The position numbers were made by a program, and so were the translations under genes. From Curvibacter lanceolatus ATCC 14669 (GTDB lineage: Bacteria; Pseudomonadota; Gammaproteobacteria; Burkholderiales; Burkholderiaceae_C): a stretch of 64,000 bases of DNA. Location: NCBI RefSeq assembly GCF_000381265.1, contig NZ_KB906258.1, forward strand, positions 253,037 through 317,036. The letters run 5' to 3'. Shown one piece after another: positions 45,159-54,001 of the stretch (position 1 is its first letter; each line of letters begins with the position of its first letter). Below the pieces are notes generated by a model. That model was not told the origin of the DNA and did not search any database. It worked only from the letters and a program-made list of their open reading frames with translations.

Positions 45159-47082
45159 GCTCGCGCTGCCGGGCGGCTCGGCACCGCCGGGCCTGCCTGA
45201 TGTGGCGACGCTGACGCGCCTGGCCGGCGAGTTCTTCTCGGCCCTGCCCGGCGGGCTGCCCAAGCCCACGGCGCCGCAGGCCCTGGGGGGCGTGCCCGCG
45301 CCAGCCAATGTGCTGCCCGGTGGCACCTCCACCGGCCCGCTGACGCAAGGCCCGCAATTGCCCGGCACCCTGGCGCCGGGGGCCAATGTGGCGCCCAACA
45401 ACCCGCAAAGCGTGCTGTCGCTGGGGGCTTCCACGCCCTCGCTGCAGCCGCACGCGGCCGCGCCCAACGGCCTGCCCGACACCGCCGTGGTGGCCGCCCC
45501 TGCGCTGGACAGCCGCTTCGGCGGCCAGGCCCTGGGCGTGCCCCAGGTGGCTGCCGCGCCCAGCGCCCAGCCGCACACGACACCGTCCACGCCGTACTAC
45601 TTCCTGGGCGAAGCCAGCGGCTACCCGAGCACCGGCGCGGCCGTGGCCGCCCCGCGGGATGACCGCGTGAGCGCCCAGTCCTTCGGCCTGCCCGGGGCCG
45701 ACGAGCTGCGCGCCCTGCTGAGCAGCAGCAAGAGCCCGGCAGGCTCCCAGGCGGCCGCGCCGGCGGGCACCGGCTCCAGCTACTACTTTGTGCCCAGCGC
45801 GAGCGACAGCGTGGGGGGTGCCAGCACCCCCCTGCCTCACCAGCAGGCCGCACAACGGCCGGCCGGCTTGGACGTGAACGCGGTGCGCCGCGACTTCCCG
45901 ATCCTGCAGGAGCGCGTCAATGGCAAGCAGCTGGTGTGGTTCGACAACGCCGCCACCACGCACAAGCCGCAGTCGGTGATCGACCGCCTGGCCTACTTCT
46001 ACGCCCACGAGAACTCCAACATCCACCGGGCCGCGCACGAGCTGGCAGCCCGCGCCACCGATGCGTACGAAAGTGCGCGTGAAAAGGTGCGTGCCTTCAT
46101 CGGCGCCCAGTCGGTGGACGAGGTGATCTTTGTGCGTGGCGCCACCGAGGCCATCAACCTGGTGGCCAAGACCTGGGGCGTGCAGAACGTGGGCGAAGGC
46201 GACGAGATCATCGTCTCCAACCTGGAGCACCACGCCAACATCGTGCCCTGGCAACAGCTGGCGGCGCAAAAAGGCGCACGCATCCGCGTGATCCCGGTGG
46301 ACGACACCGGCCAGGTGCTGCTCGACGAGTACCGCAAGCTGCTCAACCCGCGCACCAGGATCGTGGCCGTGACCCAGGTCTCGAACGCACTGGGCACGGT
46401 GGTGCCAGTGCGCGAGATCGTGGCCATGGCCCATGCCGCCGGGGCCCGCGCCCTGGTGGACGGGGCCCAGTCGGTCAGCCACCTGCGCGTGAATGTGCAG
46501 GAGATCGGTGCCGATTTCTTTGTGTTCTCCGGGCACAAGATCTTCGGCCCCACCGGCATCGGCGTGGTCTATGGCCGGCGCGAGCTGCTCGACACCATGC
46601 CGCCCTGGCAAGGTGGCGGCAACATGATTGCCGACGTGACCTTCGAGCGCACGGTGTTCCAGCCGCCGCCCAACAAGTTCGAGGCCGGCACCGGCAACAT
46701 CGCTGACGCGGTGGGCCTGGGCGCCGCGCTCGACTATGTGCAGCGCATCGGCCTGGACAACATCGCGCGTTACGAGCACGACCTGCTGGCCTATGCCACC
46801 CACCTGCTGGCGCCCATCCCGGGCGTGCGCCTGATCGGCACGGCGGCCGACAAGGCCAGCGTGCTGTCCTTCGTGCTCAAGGGCTACACCACCGAAGAGG
46901 TGGGCCGGGCCCTGAACGAAGAGGGCATTGCGGTGCGCTCGGGCCACCACTGTGCCCAGCCCATCCTGCGCCGCTTTGGCGTGGAGGCCACGGTGCGGCC
47001 CTCGCTGGCGTTCTACAACACCTGCGAAGAGGTGGACCGCTTCATCGCGGTGGTGCGCCGCCTGAGCAGCGGCCGCGGCTGA
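45133..47082 (+). CDS. Encapsulin cargo cysteine desulfurase (SufS-like, with N-terminal targeting domain)
   Basis: This PLP enzyme of 649 residues takes sulfur from cysteine as a persulfide, releasing alanine. Residues 1-245 are a Pro/Ala/Gly-rich, probably disordered extension of the kind that directs cargo into family 2A shells. It includes LTRLAGEFFSALP near the start, and two copies of a QxxGxP element followed by a YYF element. The SufS-like domain from about residue 246 has PLP Lys469 in FSGHKIFGPTG and catalytic Cys607 in RSGHHCAQP. ATG 45133 lies inside the shell gene in another frame. It is the last gene before a terminator. Confidence 0.95.
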   Translation: MTTLTPTSELALPGGSAPPGLPDVATLTRLAGEFFSALPGGLPKPTAPQALGGVPAPANVLPGGTSTGPLTQGPQLPGTLAPGANVAPNNPQSVLSLGASTPSLQPHAAAPNGLPDTAVVAAPALDSRFGGQALGVPQVAAAPSAQPHTTPSTPYYFLGEASGYPSTGAAVAAPRDDRVSAQSFGLPGADELRALLSSSKSPAGSQAAAPAGTGSSYYFVPSASDSVGGASTPLPHQQAAQRPAGLDVNAVRRDFPILQERVNGKQLVWFDNAATTHKPQSVIDRLAYFYAHENSNIHRAAHELAARATDAYESAREKVRAFIGAQSVDEVIFVRGATEAINLVAKTWGVQNVGEGDEIIVSNLEHHANIVPWQQLAAQKGARIRVIPVDDTGQVLLDEYRKLLNPRTRIVAVTQVSNALGTVVPVREIVAMAHAAGARALVDGAQSVSHLRVNVQEIGADFFVFSGHKIFGPTGIGVVYGRRELLDTMPPWQGGGNMIADVTFERTVFQPPPNKFEAGTGNIADAVGLGAALDYVQRIGLDNIARYEHDLLAYATHLLAPIPGVRLIGTAADKASVLSFVLKGYTTEEVGRALNEEGIAVRSGHHCAQPILRRFGVEATVRPSLAFYNTCEEVDRFIAVVRRLSSGRG

Positions 47083-47111
47083 CCCCCTCAGTCTGCATCA
47101 GCCCCAAAACA

Positions 47112-47147
47112 AAGCCGACCCGGGCTCAAGCCTGGGTCGGCTTTTTT
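47112..47147 (+). terminator. Bidirectional intrinsic terminator between convergent sulfur operons
   Basis: A strong GC-rich hairpin (AAGCCGACCCGGGCT paired with GCCTGGGTCGGCTT, with one internal mismatch) is followed by TTTTTT. On the other strand the same stem is followed by TTTGTTTT. It can therefore stop both the encapsulin operon and the leftward operon ending at 47193. Confidence 0.92.
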
Positions 47148-47192
47148 CATGGGGCCAGGGGCTGCAAGCCCCCAGCGCTTCAGGCCCTGGCT

Positions 47193-48203
47193 TCAGGCCT
47201 TGAACAGCTTGTCGAAACTGCGGTCCCACAGCGGCGCCACCTGGGCCGGGCCGTCGAGCACCCCCAGCTTCTGGAAGGTGTCGGCCACGTCCTGGTGCCC
47301 CTTCACCACGCTGTCCGACACCGCACGCAGATCAAAATCGGTGCTGCGGTTGTTCCACAGCTCGATCAGGTCACCCACCGGGATGCGGGTCTCTTCAGAG
47401 ATCACGCGCGCGTACTCCAGGTAGTTCTGGTTGGCCCACAGGTAGGCGCGGCGCAGGCGCAGCAGGTAGTCGCTGATGGCGGCCTGGGTGGCGGGTTGGC
47501 TGATCGACTTGGGGTTGGCGTACACCGGGAAGTTGCCCGACAGATACCCCACCCCGGTCTTGAGCACCCGGGCCCCGTACTTGAGGCGGGCGATCTGGCC
47601 GTTGTAGCCGTAGATGGACCAGGCATCGAGGTCGCCCCGGTCAAAGGCCGACAGACCGTCTGCCGGGCTCAGGTTGATGGCCTGGATGTCCGAGAAGCTC
47701 AGGCCGGCCTCGGCCAGCTGCTTGCTCAGAAAGTAGTGTGCGGTGGTGGCGCGCACATAGCCCACGCGCTTGCCCTTGAGGTCGGCGATGGTGCGGATGG
47801 CGGTGTCCTTGCGGGCCAGCGTGACCTGGTTGTTCAGGTCTTCTCGCACCACCGCGATGAAACGCACCTGCGCCTTCTGGCGCGCCGCGAACAGGGCCGG
47901 GATCTCGCTGCCCGAGCCCAGGTCCAGCGCGTCGCCGTTGAGCGCCTCGATGTGCAGCACGCCGTTGTTCAGCTCGCGCCATTCGATCTTGTAAGGGGTG
48001 TCGGTCAGCTTGGCGGCCACCAGCAGGGCCCGCCAATTGCCCTTGTAGGTGCCGATGCGCAGGGTCACGCGGGCCAGGTCGGCCGGGTCCACCGCCGGGG
48101 CGGGGCCGGCGGCCTGGGCCAGGCCGGCTTGCAGCCAGGCGGGTGCGGTGAGGGCTGCGCCCAGCAGGTGGCGGCGGGAAAGCGAAGTGTCGATCTTTTT
48201 CAT
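47193..48203 (-). CDS. Sulfonate-type ABC transporter binding protein
   Basis: The 336-residue periplasmic receptor of the SsuA family has a signal with twin arginines (LSRRHLLGAALTAPAWLQAG). Its mature domain includes RIGTYKGNWRALLVAAKL and LKGKRVGYVRATTAHYFLS. The ATG at 48203 is preferred to a TTG six codons upstream. It is the final gene of the leftward cluster and has no ATPase or permease of its own beside it, so it probably shares one of the two transporters in the region. Confidence 0.9.
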   Translation of the reverse strand: MKKIDTSLSRRHLLGAALTAPAWLQAGLAQAAGPAPAVDPADLARVTLRIGTYKGNWRALLVAAKLTDTPYKIEWRELNNGVLHIEALNGDALDLGSGSEIPALFAARQKAQVRFIAVVREDLNNQVTLARKDTAIRTIADLKGKRVGYVRATTAHYFLSKQLAEAGLSFSDIQAINLSPADGLSAFDRGDLDAWSIYGYNGQIARLKYGARVLKTGVGYLSGNFPVYANPKSISQPATQAAISDYLLRLRRAYLWANQNYLEYARVISEETRIPVGDLIELWNNRSTDFDLRAVSDSVVKGHQDVADTFQKLGVLDGPAQVAPLWDRSFDKLFKA

Positions 48204-48242
48204 GATTTGGGAGTGGGTCAAAAAAACGATGGGGCGCGGCGC

Positions 48243-49226
48243 TCAGTAGCCGCGCTGGGCATCCACCAGGTCGGCCAGGGGCTCGCCCTGCAGGTAGCGC
48301 GTGAGCTGGGTGATGAACTTGTCGGCGGTGGCCGCCTGCACCTCGCCTGCCGCCCACGAGATGTGGGGCGTCAGCCGCACCCGGGGGTGGGTGTAAAGCG
48401 GGTGGCCGGCCGGCAGGGGCTCGGGGTCGGTCACGTCCAGGGTGGCGGCGCCAAGGCGACCGCTGTCCAGGGCCTGCAGCAAGGCCTCCTGATCGACCAG
48501 CGCGCCGCGGGCGATGTTCACCAGGTGCAGGCCGGGCCGGGCATGGGCCAGGGCCTCGGCGTTGATCACATGGCGCGACTCGGCGGTGATGGGCAGCGCC
48601 AGCACCAGGTGGTCCACCTGGGCCAGCAGCTCGGGCAGCGAGCGGGCCAGGGCCACGCCCGGCTCGCCCAGGGGCGCGGCACTGCGGCGCAGCGCCGTGA
48701 CCTGCATGCCAAAGGCCAGCGCACGCCGGGCCACGGCCTGGCCGATGGCGCCAAAGCCCAGAAGGCCCAGGTGCTGGCCAGCCAGCAGGCGCAGCGGCTG
48801 CGCCTCGGCACGCTCGAACTCGCGCCGCCAGGCCTCGGGGCTGTTCACGCGGCGCTCGGCCCAGGGCTGGTTGTGCGCCAGCAGGGCCGACAACACATAG
48901 TCGGCAATCGGGGTGGCGGCCACGCCACGCGCGCAGCTCACCTGGGGCACCTGCAGCAGCCAGGGCGGAAAAAAATCCACCCCCACCGAGGCGGTGTGCA
49001 CCCAGCGCAGCGTGCCCGGCCAGGCGGCCGGGGCCTGCGCTGGCGCCTGGCGCCAGCCGTGGCCGGGCGCGGTCAGCAGCACATCCACCTCGTGGGCCCG
49101 AGCCCAGCCGGGGGCCTCGCGGTCGTTGATCACCACCAGGCGCGGGTCGACGGCGGCAATGCGCTCGCCCACCGCCTCCCCCAGCGGGTTCAGCACCACC
49201 AGGCGCTCAAGGCTTGGCGCGCCCAT
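48243..49226 (-). CDS. D-isomer-specific 2-hydroxyacid dehydrogenase
   Basis: The 327-residue NAD(P)-dependent enzyme has the nucleotide motif GLLGFGAIGQAVARR. The catalytic triad is visible as Arg in NIARGALVDQ, Glu in DVTDPEPLP and His in LTPHISWAAG. It interconverts a 2-hydroxy acid and a 2-oxo acid, in the glyoxylate/hydroxypyruvate reductase group. Its ATG overlaps the stop of the LLM monooxygenase gene by one base. This tight coupling suggests it acts on the product of that oxygenase. Confidence 0.88.
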   Translation of the reverse strand: MGAPSLERLVVLNPLGEAVGERIAAVDPRLVVINDREAPGWARAHEVDVLLTAPGHGWRQAPAQAPAAWPGTLRWVHTASVGVDFFPPWLLQVPQVSCARGVAATPIADYVLSALLAHNQPWAERRVNSPEAWRREFERAEAQPLRLLAGQHLGLLGFGAIGQAVARRALAFGMQVTALRRSAAPLGEPGVALARSLPELLAQVDHLVLALPITAESRHVINAEALAHARPGLHLVNIARGALVDQEALLQALDSGRLGAATLDVTDPEPLPAGHPLYTHPRVRLTPHISWAAGEVQAATADKFITQLTRYLQGEPLADLVDAQRGY

Positions 49227-50605
49227 CAGGCCGCCACCGCCTCGCCGGCCGCTGCGTGCGCGGGCTCAGCGACCTTCCGAGCCTGTTCCCGCGCCACGGT
49301 GTAGCGGTTGGCCGGCACCGGCAGGCCCAGGTGGGCGCGGAAGGTGTCGTGCGGGTACTCGGTGCGGTAGATGCCGCGCGCCTGCAGCAGGGGCACCACC
49401 AGCGCCACAAAGTCTTTCAGCGAGGTGTTGGGCAGGGCTTCGAAGAAATTGAAGCCGTCGGCGCCCTCGTTCTCGAACCAGCGCTGGATCTCGTCGGCCA
49501 CCTGCTCGGCGGTGCCCACAAAGGTGCGCTTGGGCGCGGCATGCCACTGGGCCACCTGGCGCAGCGTCCAGCCCCGCTCACGCGCCACCTGCTTGATGCG
49601 GTCGCTGGCGGCCTGCTGGCTGTTCTTGCCGATGTCACCCAGGTCAGGAAAGGGCTCGTCGAGCGGGTAGACCGAAAAGTCGTGGTCGTTGAAAGGCCGG
49701 GCCAGCGCGGCCAGGGCGTTCTCGATGGGCACCAGCGAGGCGGCGATCTGGTACTTGGCCTCGGCCTCTTCGGCGGTGCGGCCCACGATGGGGCGGATGC
49801 CGGGCAGCAGATAGACCTGGGCCGGGTCGCGGCCGGCGACGGCCACGCGGGCCTTCACGTCGCGGTAATAGGCCTGGGCTTCGTCCAGGGTGTCGGCATG
49901 GAAGAAGATCGCATCGGCACGCTGGGCTGCGAAGTTTTTGCCGTCTTCCGAGGCCCCGGCCTGGAAGATCACCGGCTGGCCCTGGCGCGAGCGGGCGATG
50001 TTCAGCGGCCCCTCGACCTGGAAGAACTCACCCTGGTGGTCCAGGCGGTGCAGCTTGGCCGGGTCGAAGAACTGGCCGGTGGCCTTGTTGCGCACCAGGG
50101 CATCGTCCTCCCAGCTGTCCCACAGGCCTTGCACCACGTCGAGGTGTTCGTTGGCCAGGCGGTAGCGCACATCGTGCGCATAGTGCTCGGCCTGGCTGTA
50201 GTTGCGCGCGCTGCCATCGAGCCACGAGGTGACCACGTTCCAGCCGGCACGACCACCGCTGATGTGGTCCAGGGATGCAAATTGCCGGGCGACTGTGTAG
50301 GGCTCGCTGTAGCTGGCCGTGACCGTGGCCACCAGGCCAATCTTGGAGGTGACCGCGGCCAGGGCCGACAGGATGGTGAGGGGCTCGAAACGGTTCAGGT
50401 AGTGCGGGCTGGAGCGCTCGGTGATGTGCACGCTGTCGGCCACGAACAGGAACTCGAAGCGCCCCTGTTCGGCCAGCTGGGCCTGCTCGGCATAGAACTT
50501 GAAGTTGACGCTGCCGTCGGCCAGCGCGGCCTCGTGGCGCCAATCGCCCCAGCCGGCGCCCACGCCATGCAGCACAAAGCCGAGTTTGAGTTGTCGTGTT
50601 GTCAT
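49226..50605 (-). CDS. LLM-class flavin-dependent monooxygenase, second copy (NtaA/DszA type)
   Basis: The 459-residue FMNH2-dependent oxygenase belongs to the DszA/NtaA/SnaA branch. Markers are [20 protein letters not shown] at the start, [19 protein letters not shown] near residue 125 and [15 protein letters not shown] towards the end. The ATG at 50605 is used, because an upstream extension reaches into the cysB-like gene. It is the same length as the enzyme at 37.1 kb but clearly divergent. It likely cleaves a C-S bond of an organosulfur compound imported by a nearby receptor. Confidence 0.9.
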   Translation of the reverse strand: MTTRQLKLGFVLHGVGAGWGDWRHEAALADGSVNFKFYAEQAQLAEQGRFEFLFVADSVHITERSSPHYLNRFEPLTILSALAAVTSKIGLVATVTASYSEPYTVARQFASLDHISGGRAGWNVVTSWLDGSARNYSQAEHYAHDVRYRLANEHLDVVQGLWDSWEDDALVRNKATGQFFDPAKLHRLDHQGEFFQVEGPLNIARSRQGQPVIFQAGASEDGKNFAAQRADAIFFHADTLDEAQAYYRDVKARVAVAGRDPAQVYLLPGIRPIVGRTAEEAEAKYQIAASLVPIENALAALARPFNDHDFSVYPLDEPFPDLGDIGKNSQQAASDRIKQVARERGWTLRQVAQWHAAPKRTFVGTAEQVADEIQRWFENEGADGFNFFEALPNTSLKDFVALVVPLLQARGIYRTEYPHDTFRAHLGLPVPANRYTVAREQARKVAEPAHAAAGEAVAA

Positions 50606-50729
50606 GAAAGACCTTTCTGGGATGAATGGAATGGAGGTACGACACCGTAGGCGCCGCAGCCCCCATGGCCAACGAAGATTTGCGGTGATCGATATGTGCC
50701 GGGCGCACCTGGCCCGGCGCGCGGCGGGC

Positions 50730-51770
50730 TCAGTCCGCCAGGGCGGGCACGGCGGCTTGCACCGCCCCCAGCAGGGGCCAGGGTTCGGGTGGAGGGGGCG
50801 GCGGCGGGGGCGGTGGCGCGGTGGCGGCCAGCCGGGTGGGGGCCCGCCCCTCGTCCAGCGCAGCACGCACCACGCCTGCCGTGAGGCTGGGGGCAAAGGC
50901 CTCGATGAACGACTCTTCATACGAGCGCAGGTAGGTGCCCGCACGCACGGCCAACCGGGTCAGGTTGAAGCCGAACAGGTGGCTGGCATCCAGCGCGCGC
51001 AGGCCTTTGTCGCGCAGCGGGTCGAAGGCCATGCTGGCCACGATGCCCACGCCCATGCCCAGCTCGGCGTAGGTCTTGATGACGTCGGCATCCATGGCGG
51101 TCAGCGCGATCTCGGGCTGCACCTGGTGGTGCGCAAAGGCCTCGTCGATGTGCGAGCGGCCGGTGTAGCCGGTGTCGTAGGTGATCAATGGAAACTCGGC
51201 CAGGCGGCTCAGCGTCACCGGGCCGTCGTGCTGCAGCAGCTCGTGCCCGGGCGGGACCACCAGCGAGTGGCTCCAGCGGTAGCAGGGCAAGGCCACCAGG
51301 CCTTCGAACTGGGCCAGTGCCTCGGTGGCAATGCCCACATCGGCCTCGCCCGCCAGCAGCATGGCGGCCACCTGCTGGGGCGTGCCCTGGTGCAGGTGCA
51401 GCCGGATCTCGGGAAAGTGCTGCGAAAACTGCTTGACCGCCCGCGGCAGGGCGTATCGGGCCTGCGAGTGCGTGGCCGCCACCGACAGCTGTCCGCTGCG
51501 CGGCGCCACGTACTCCTGCCCCGCCTTGCGCAGGTTGTGGCTGTTGAGCAGGATGCGCTCGATGATGGGCAGCACATGGCTACCGGGCTCGGTCAGGCCC
51601 GTGAGGCGCTTGCCCACCCGCACAAACAGCTCAATGCCGAGTTCGTCTTCCAGCTCGCGGATCTGTCGGCTCACGCCGGGTTGCGAGGTGTTCAGGGTCT
51701 GGGCCACCTCGGTGAGGTTGAAGCCGCGTCGCACGGCCTCTCGCACCGATCGGAGTTGCTGGAAGTTCAT
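50730..51770 (-). CDS. CysB-family LysR regulator
   Basis: The 346-residue LTTR begins [19 protein letters not shown] and has an HTH continuing [20 protein letters not shown], the CysB/Cbl/SsuR pattern. The effector domain follows at about residues 90-300. These regulators activate sulfate, sulfonate and cysteine genes under sulfur limitation, typically sensing O-acetylserine or adenosine phosphosulfate. An unusual C-terminal tail contains ten prolines in a row. It is centrally placed in the organosulfur cluster and probably controls the operons on both strands. Confidence 0.93.
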   Translation of the reverse strand: MNFQQLRSVREAVRRGFNLTEVAQTLNTSQPGVSRQIRELEDELGIELFVRVGKRLTGLTEPGSHVLPIIERILLNSHNLRKAGQEYVAPRSGQLSVAATHSQARYALPRAVKQFSQHFPEIRLHLHQGTPQQVAAMLLAGEADVGIATEALAQFEGLVALPCYRWSHSLVVPPGHELLQHDGPVTLSRLAEFPLITYDTGYTGRSHIDEAFAHHQVQPEIALTAMDADVIKTYAELGMGVGIVASMAFDPLRDKGLRALDASHLFGFNLTRLAVRAGTYLRSYEESFIEAFAPSLTAGVVRAALDEGRAPTRLAATAPPPPPPPPPPEPWPLLGAVQAAVPALAD

Positions 51771-52012
51771 GGCGGATGCGTCCTGGGGGTTGGGTCACTT
51801 CATGTGCCTCGACAGCGTCGATGGCCTCTGAAAAGGACGCGATTCTTCGCCAGTTGCCCGCCGCAGAAAACGAATATTTGGGCAGCACCTTATCGCCAAA
51901 ACGAGCAAGCAAAAGCACCCGCCCAGCACCGATGGCCAGGCCCTTTTCAGGGCCCGGCCATGCGGGTGGCGGGCAGCACGCGGGCTGCACCGAAGGGCTC
52001 AGGCTCGCGTGT

Positions 52013-53161
52013 TCAAAGCCCCAGTGCGCGGCGGCCCGCCGCGATGTGCACGCTGTCGTCCTGCGGGGTGTGCACCACGCCGCACTGCACGTCGCGCAGG
52101 TGGCGCTCCAGCGGGTTGCGCCGCGCCAGGCCATGGTTGCTGCTCAAGGCCACGGCCTGCTGCACCGCCTGCAAGGCGTTGTGCGTGGTGACCGACTTGA
52201 CGATGCCGCTGTCGGCGTAGCTCGGCTCCAGGCCGGCCTCCAGGTCGGTGACCAGGCTGTCGATCAGGCGTTGGTTCACCTTCAGCAGGGCTTCGATCTG
52301 GCCCAGGTGCTCCTGCGCCCGCGGCAAGGTGGACAGCGCCGCGCCCAGGCTGCTGGGTTTGCGGTCATGCAAAAAGCCCACCACCCAGTCGCGGGCGGCG
52401 CGGGCCACCCCGGTGTACAAGGCCGCAAAAAAGGCGGCCATTTCACCTTGCATCAGCAGGTCGCCCTGGCCCCAGTCGGCCGGGGCACGCAGCTCCAGCG
52501 GTGCGTCCGCGGGCAGCAACACGTCTTCGAAGACGATGTCGTGGCTGCCGCTGGCGCGCAGGCCCAGGTGGTCCCAGGTGTTCTCGATGCGGGTGCCAGG
52601 CAGGCCGGCGGGCACCAGGAAAAAACCGGTGCGCGGCTGCTCGTCGTCGGTGCGGGCCCAGACCAGGTACCAGGCCAGGATCGGTGCCCCGGTGGAGTAG
52701 ATCTTGCGCCCCGACAGGCGCCAACCGCCATCGGGCTGACGCCGGGCGATGGTGGCCGCCAGACCGCCGCGCGCAGGCGTGCCCAGCTCAGGCTCGACCC
52801 GCAGGGCGTTGGACAGGCTCACGCGCTGCAGCGAATCCTGCACCACGCGGCGCGCCAGCGCCTCGGGCCAGGGCTTGTGGCGCCGGCCCATGCCACGGTG
52901 CTGCATGTACTGCATGGTCAGCACCAGGGCGGTGGCCGGGTCGCCATGCGCCACGGCCCCCACCACATCCGTGAGCTGGCCCAGGCTGGCGCCCTGCCCG
53001 CCATAGGCCACCGGGGCCGCCAGGGTCAGCAGGCCGGCGGCATGCAGGTCGTCAAAATTGCGGAACGGGAAGCTGCCGTCCAGGTCATGCGCCGGCGCGC
53101 GGGCCGCGAACTCGACGGCCAGGGCGCGTGCAGTCTGGCCCCAGCTCAGCGGGGCGTTCAC
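52013..53161 (-). CDS. Acyl-CoA dehydrogenase-like flavoprotein (SfnB/DszC type)
   Basis: The 382-residue protein has the three-part acyl-CoA dehydrogenase fold, with VAPVAYGGQGA-like N-terminal, a beta-domain (SGRKIYSTGAPILAWYLVWA, WDHLGLRASGSHDI) and a C-terminal helical bundle. Members near sulfur genes, such as SfnB and DszC, are FMNH2-dependent monooxygenases on sulfides and sulfones rather than true dehydrogenases. It starts at GTG, overlapping the class II aldolase gene by 4 bp (GTGA). The 242 bases between it and the cysB-like gene show no gene. Confidence 0.87.
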   Translation of the reverse strand: MNAPLSWGQTARALAVEFAARAPAHDLDGSFPFRNFDDLHAAGLLTLAAPVAYGGQGASLGQLTDVVGAVAHGDPATALVLTMQYMQHRGMGRRHKPWPEALARRVVQDSLQRVSLSNALRVEPELGTPARGGLAATIARRQPDGGWRLSGRKIYSTGAPILAWYLVWARTDDEQPRTGFFLVPAGLPGTRIENTWDHLGLRASGSHDIVFEDVLLPADAPLELRAPADWGQGDLLMQGEMAAFFAALYTGVARAARDWVVGFLHDRKPSSLGAALSTLPRAQEHLGQIEALLKVNQRLIDSLVTDLEAGLEPSYADSGIVKSVTTHNALQAVQQAVALSSNHGLARRNPLERHLRDVQCGVVHTPQDDSVHIAAGRRALGL

Positions 53162-53973
53162 TGCAGCACCTCGGGCTGCTCGCTCACGATGATGTCGTAG
53201 AAGCCCTTGAACGAAAACTCGGCACCGCCCGGGCGGCCGACCTGGCTGTGGGTCAGCACGGCCACGTCATGCGGGATCGGCTGCGGCTTGCCGGCGGCCT
53301 CGGCCAGCAGCTGGGTGTGGCAGGCATTGTCCAGCGCGATGTACCACCAGGCGGCCGACTCGACCGAGGGGCCGGCGGTCAGGATGCCGTGGTTCTTCAG
53401 GATCACGGCCTTGCGTTGGCCCAGCGCCTTGCCGATGCGAAAGCCCTCATCGGTCTCCAGCACCACACCGCTGAAGGTGTCGAACAGGGCGTGGTCCTGG
53501 TAGAAGGCACAACCGTCCTGGGTCAGGGGGTCCAGCTCACGGCCCAGGGCCGACCAGGCCTTGCCGTAGGTCGAATGGGTGTGGGCGGCGGCCACGATGT
53601 CGGGGCGCGCCTCGTGCAGCGCGGCGTGGATGGCAAAGGCGGCCCGGTTGAGCGGGCCCTGGCCCACCACGATCTCGCCTTGGGAGTTCACCAGCAGCAG
53701 GTCGGACACCTTGATCTGCGAGAAGTGCAGGCCAAAGGGGTTGACCCAGAAGTGATCGGTCAACTCGGGGTCGCGCGCCGTGATGTGGCCGGCCAGGCCG
53801 TGGTCGAAGCCAAAGCGGGCGAACAGGCGGAAAGCCACGGCCAGGCGCTCCTTGCGGTGGCGGCGCTCGGCCTCCACGGTGGTGCGGGCCGGGGGTTCGT
53901 CGAACCAGTCCTTGCGTTGCGGGTGGGGGTTGCGCACCAGGGTGAGCGAGGGGGGTTGCAGAACAGCAGACAT
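53158..53973 (-). CDS. Class II aldolase/adducin family protein
   Basis: The 271-residue protein shows the zinc-site and active-site layout of class II aldolases (FARFGFDHGLAGHITARDP, AAAHTHSTYGKAWSALG, LKNHGILTAGP). Family members cleave or decarboxylate hydroxyacid derivatives, and some are of unknown function. The second ATG (53973) is preferred because AAGGA lies at proper spacing before it. A first ATG sits at 53982. It is tightly coupled to the SsuD gene upstream and the flavoprotein gene downstream, suggesting it processes the carbon skeleton left after desulfonation. Confidence 0.87.
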   Translation of the reverse strand: MSAVLQPPSLTLVRNPHPQRKDWFDEPPARTTVEAERRHRKERLAVAFRLFARFGFDHGLAGHITARDPELTDHFWVNPFGLHFSQIKVSDLLLVNSQGEIVVGQGPLNRAAFAIHAALHEARPDIVAAAHTHSTYGKAWSALGRELDPLTQDGCAFYQDHALFDTFSGVVLETDEGFRIGKALGQRKAVILKNHGILTAGPSVESAAWWYIALDNACHTQLLAEAAGKPQPIPHDVAVLTHSQVGRPGGAEFSFKGFYDIIVSEQPEVLQ

Positions 53974-54001
53974 GGGGGGCATTCCTTCAGGCGAGGTTCA
54001 T

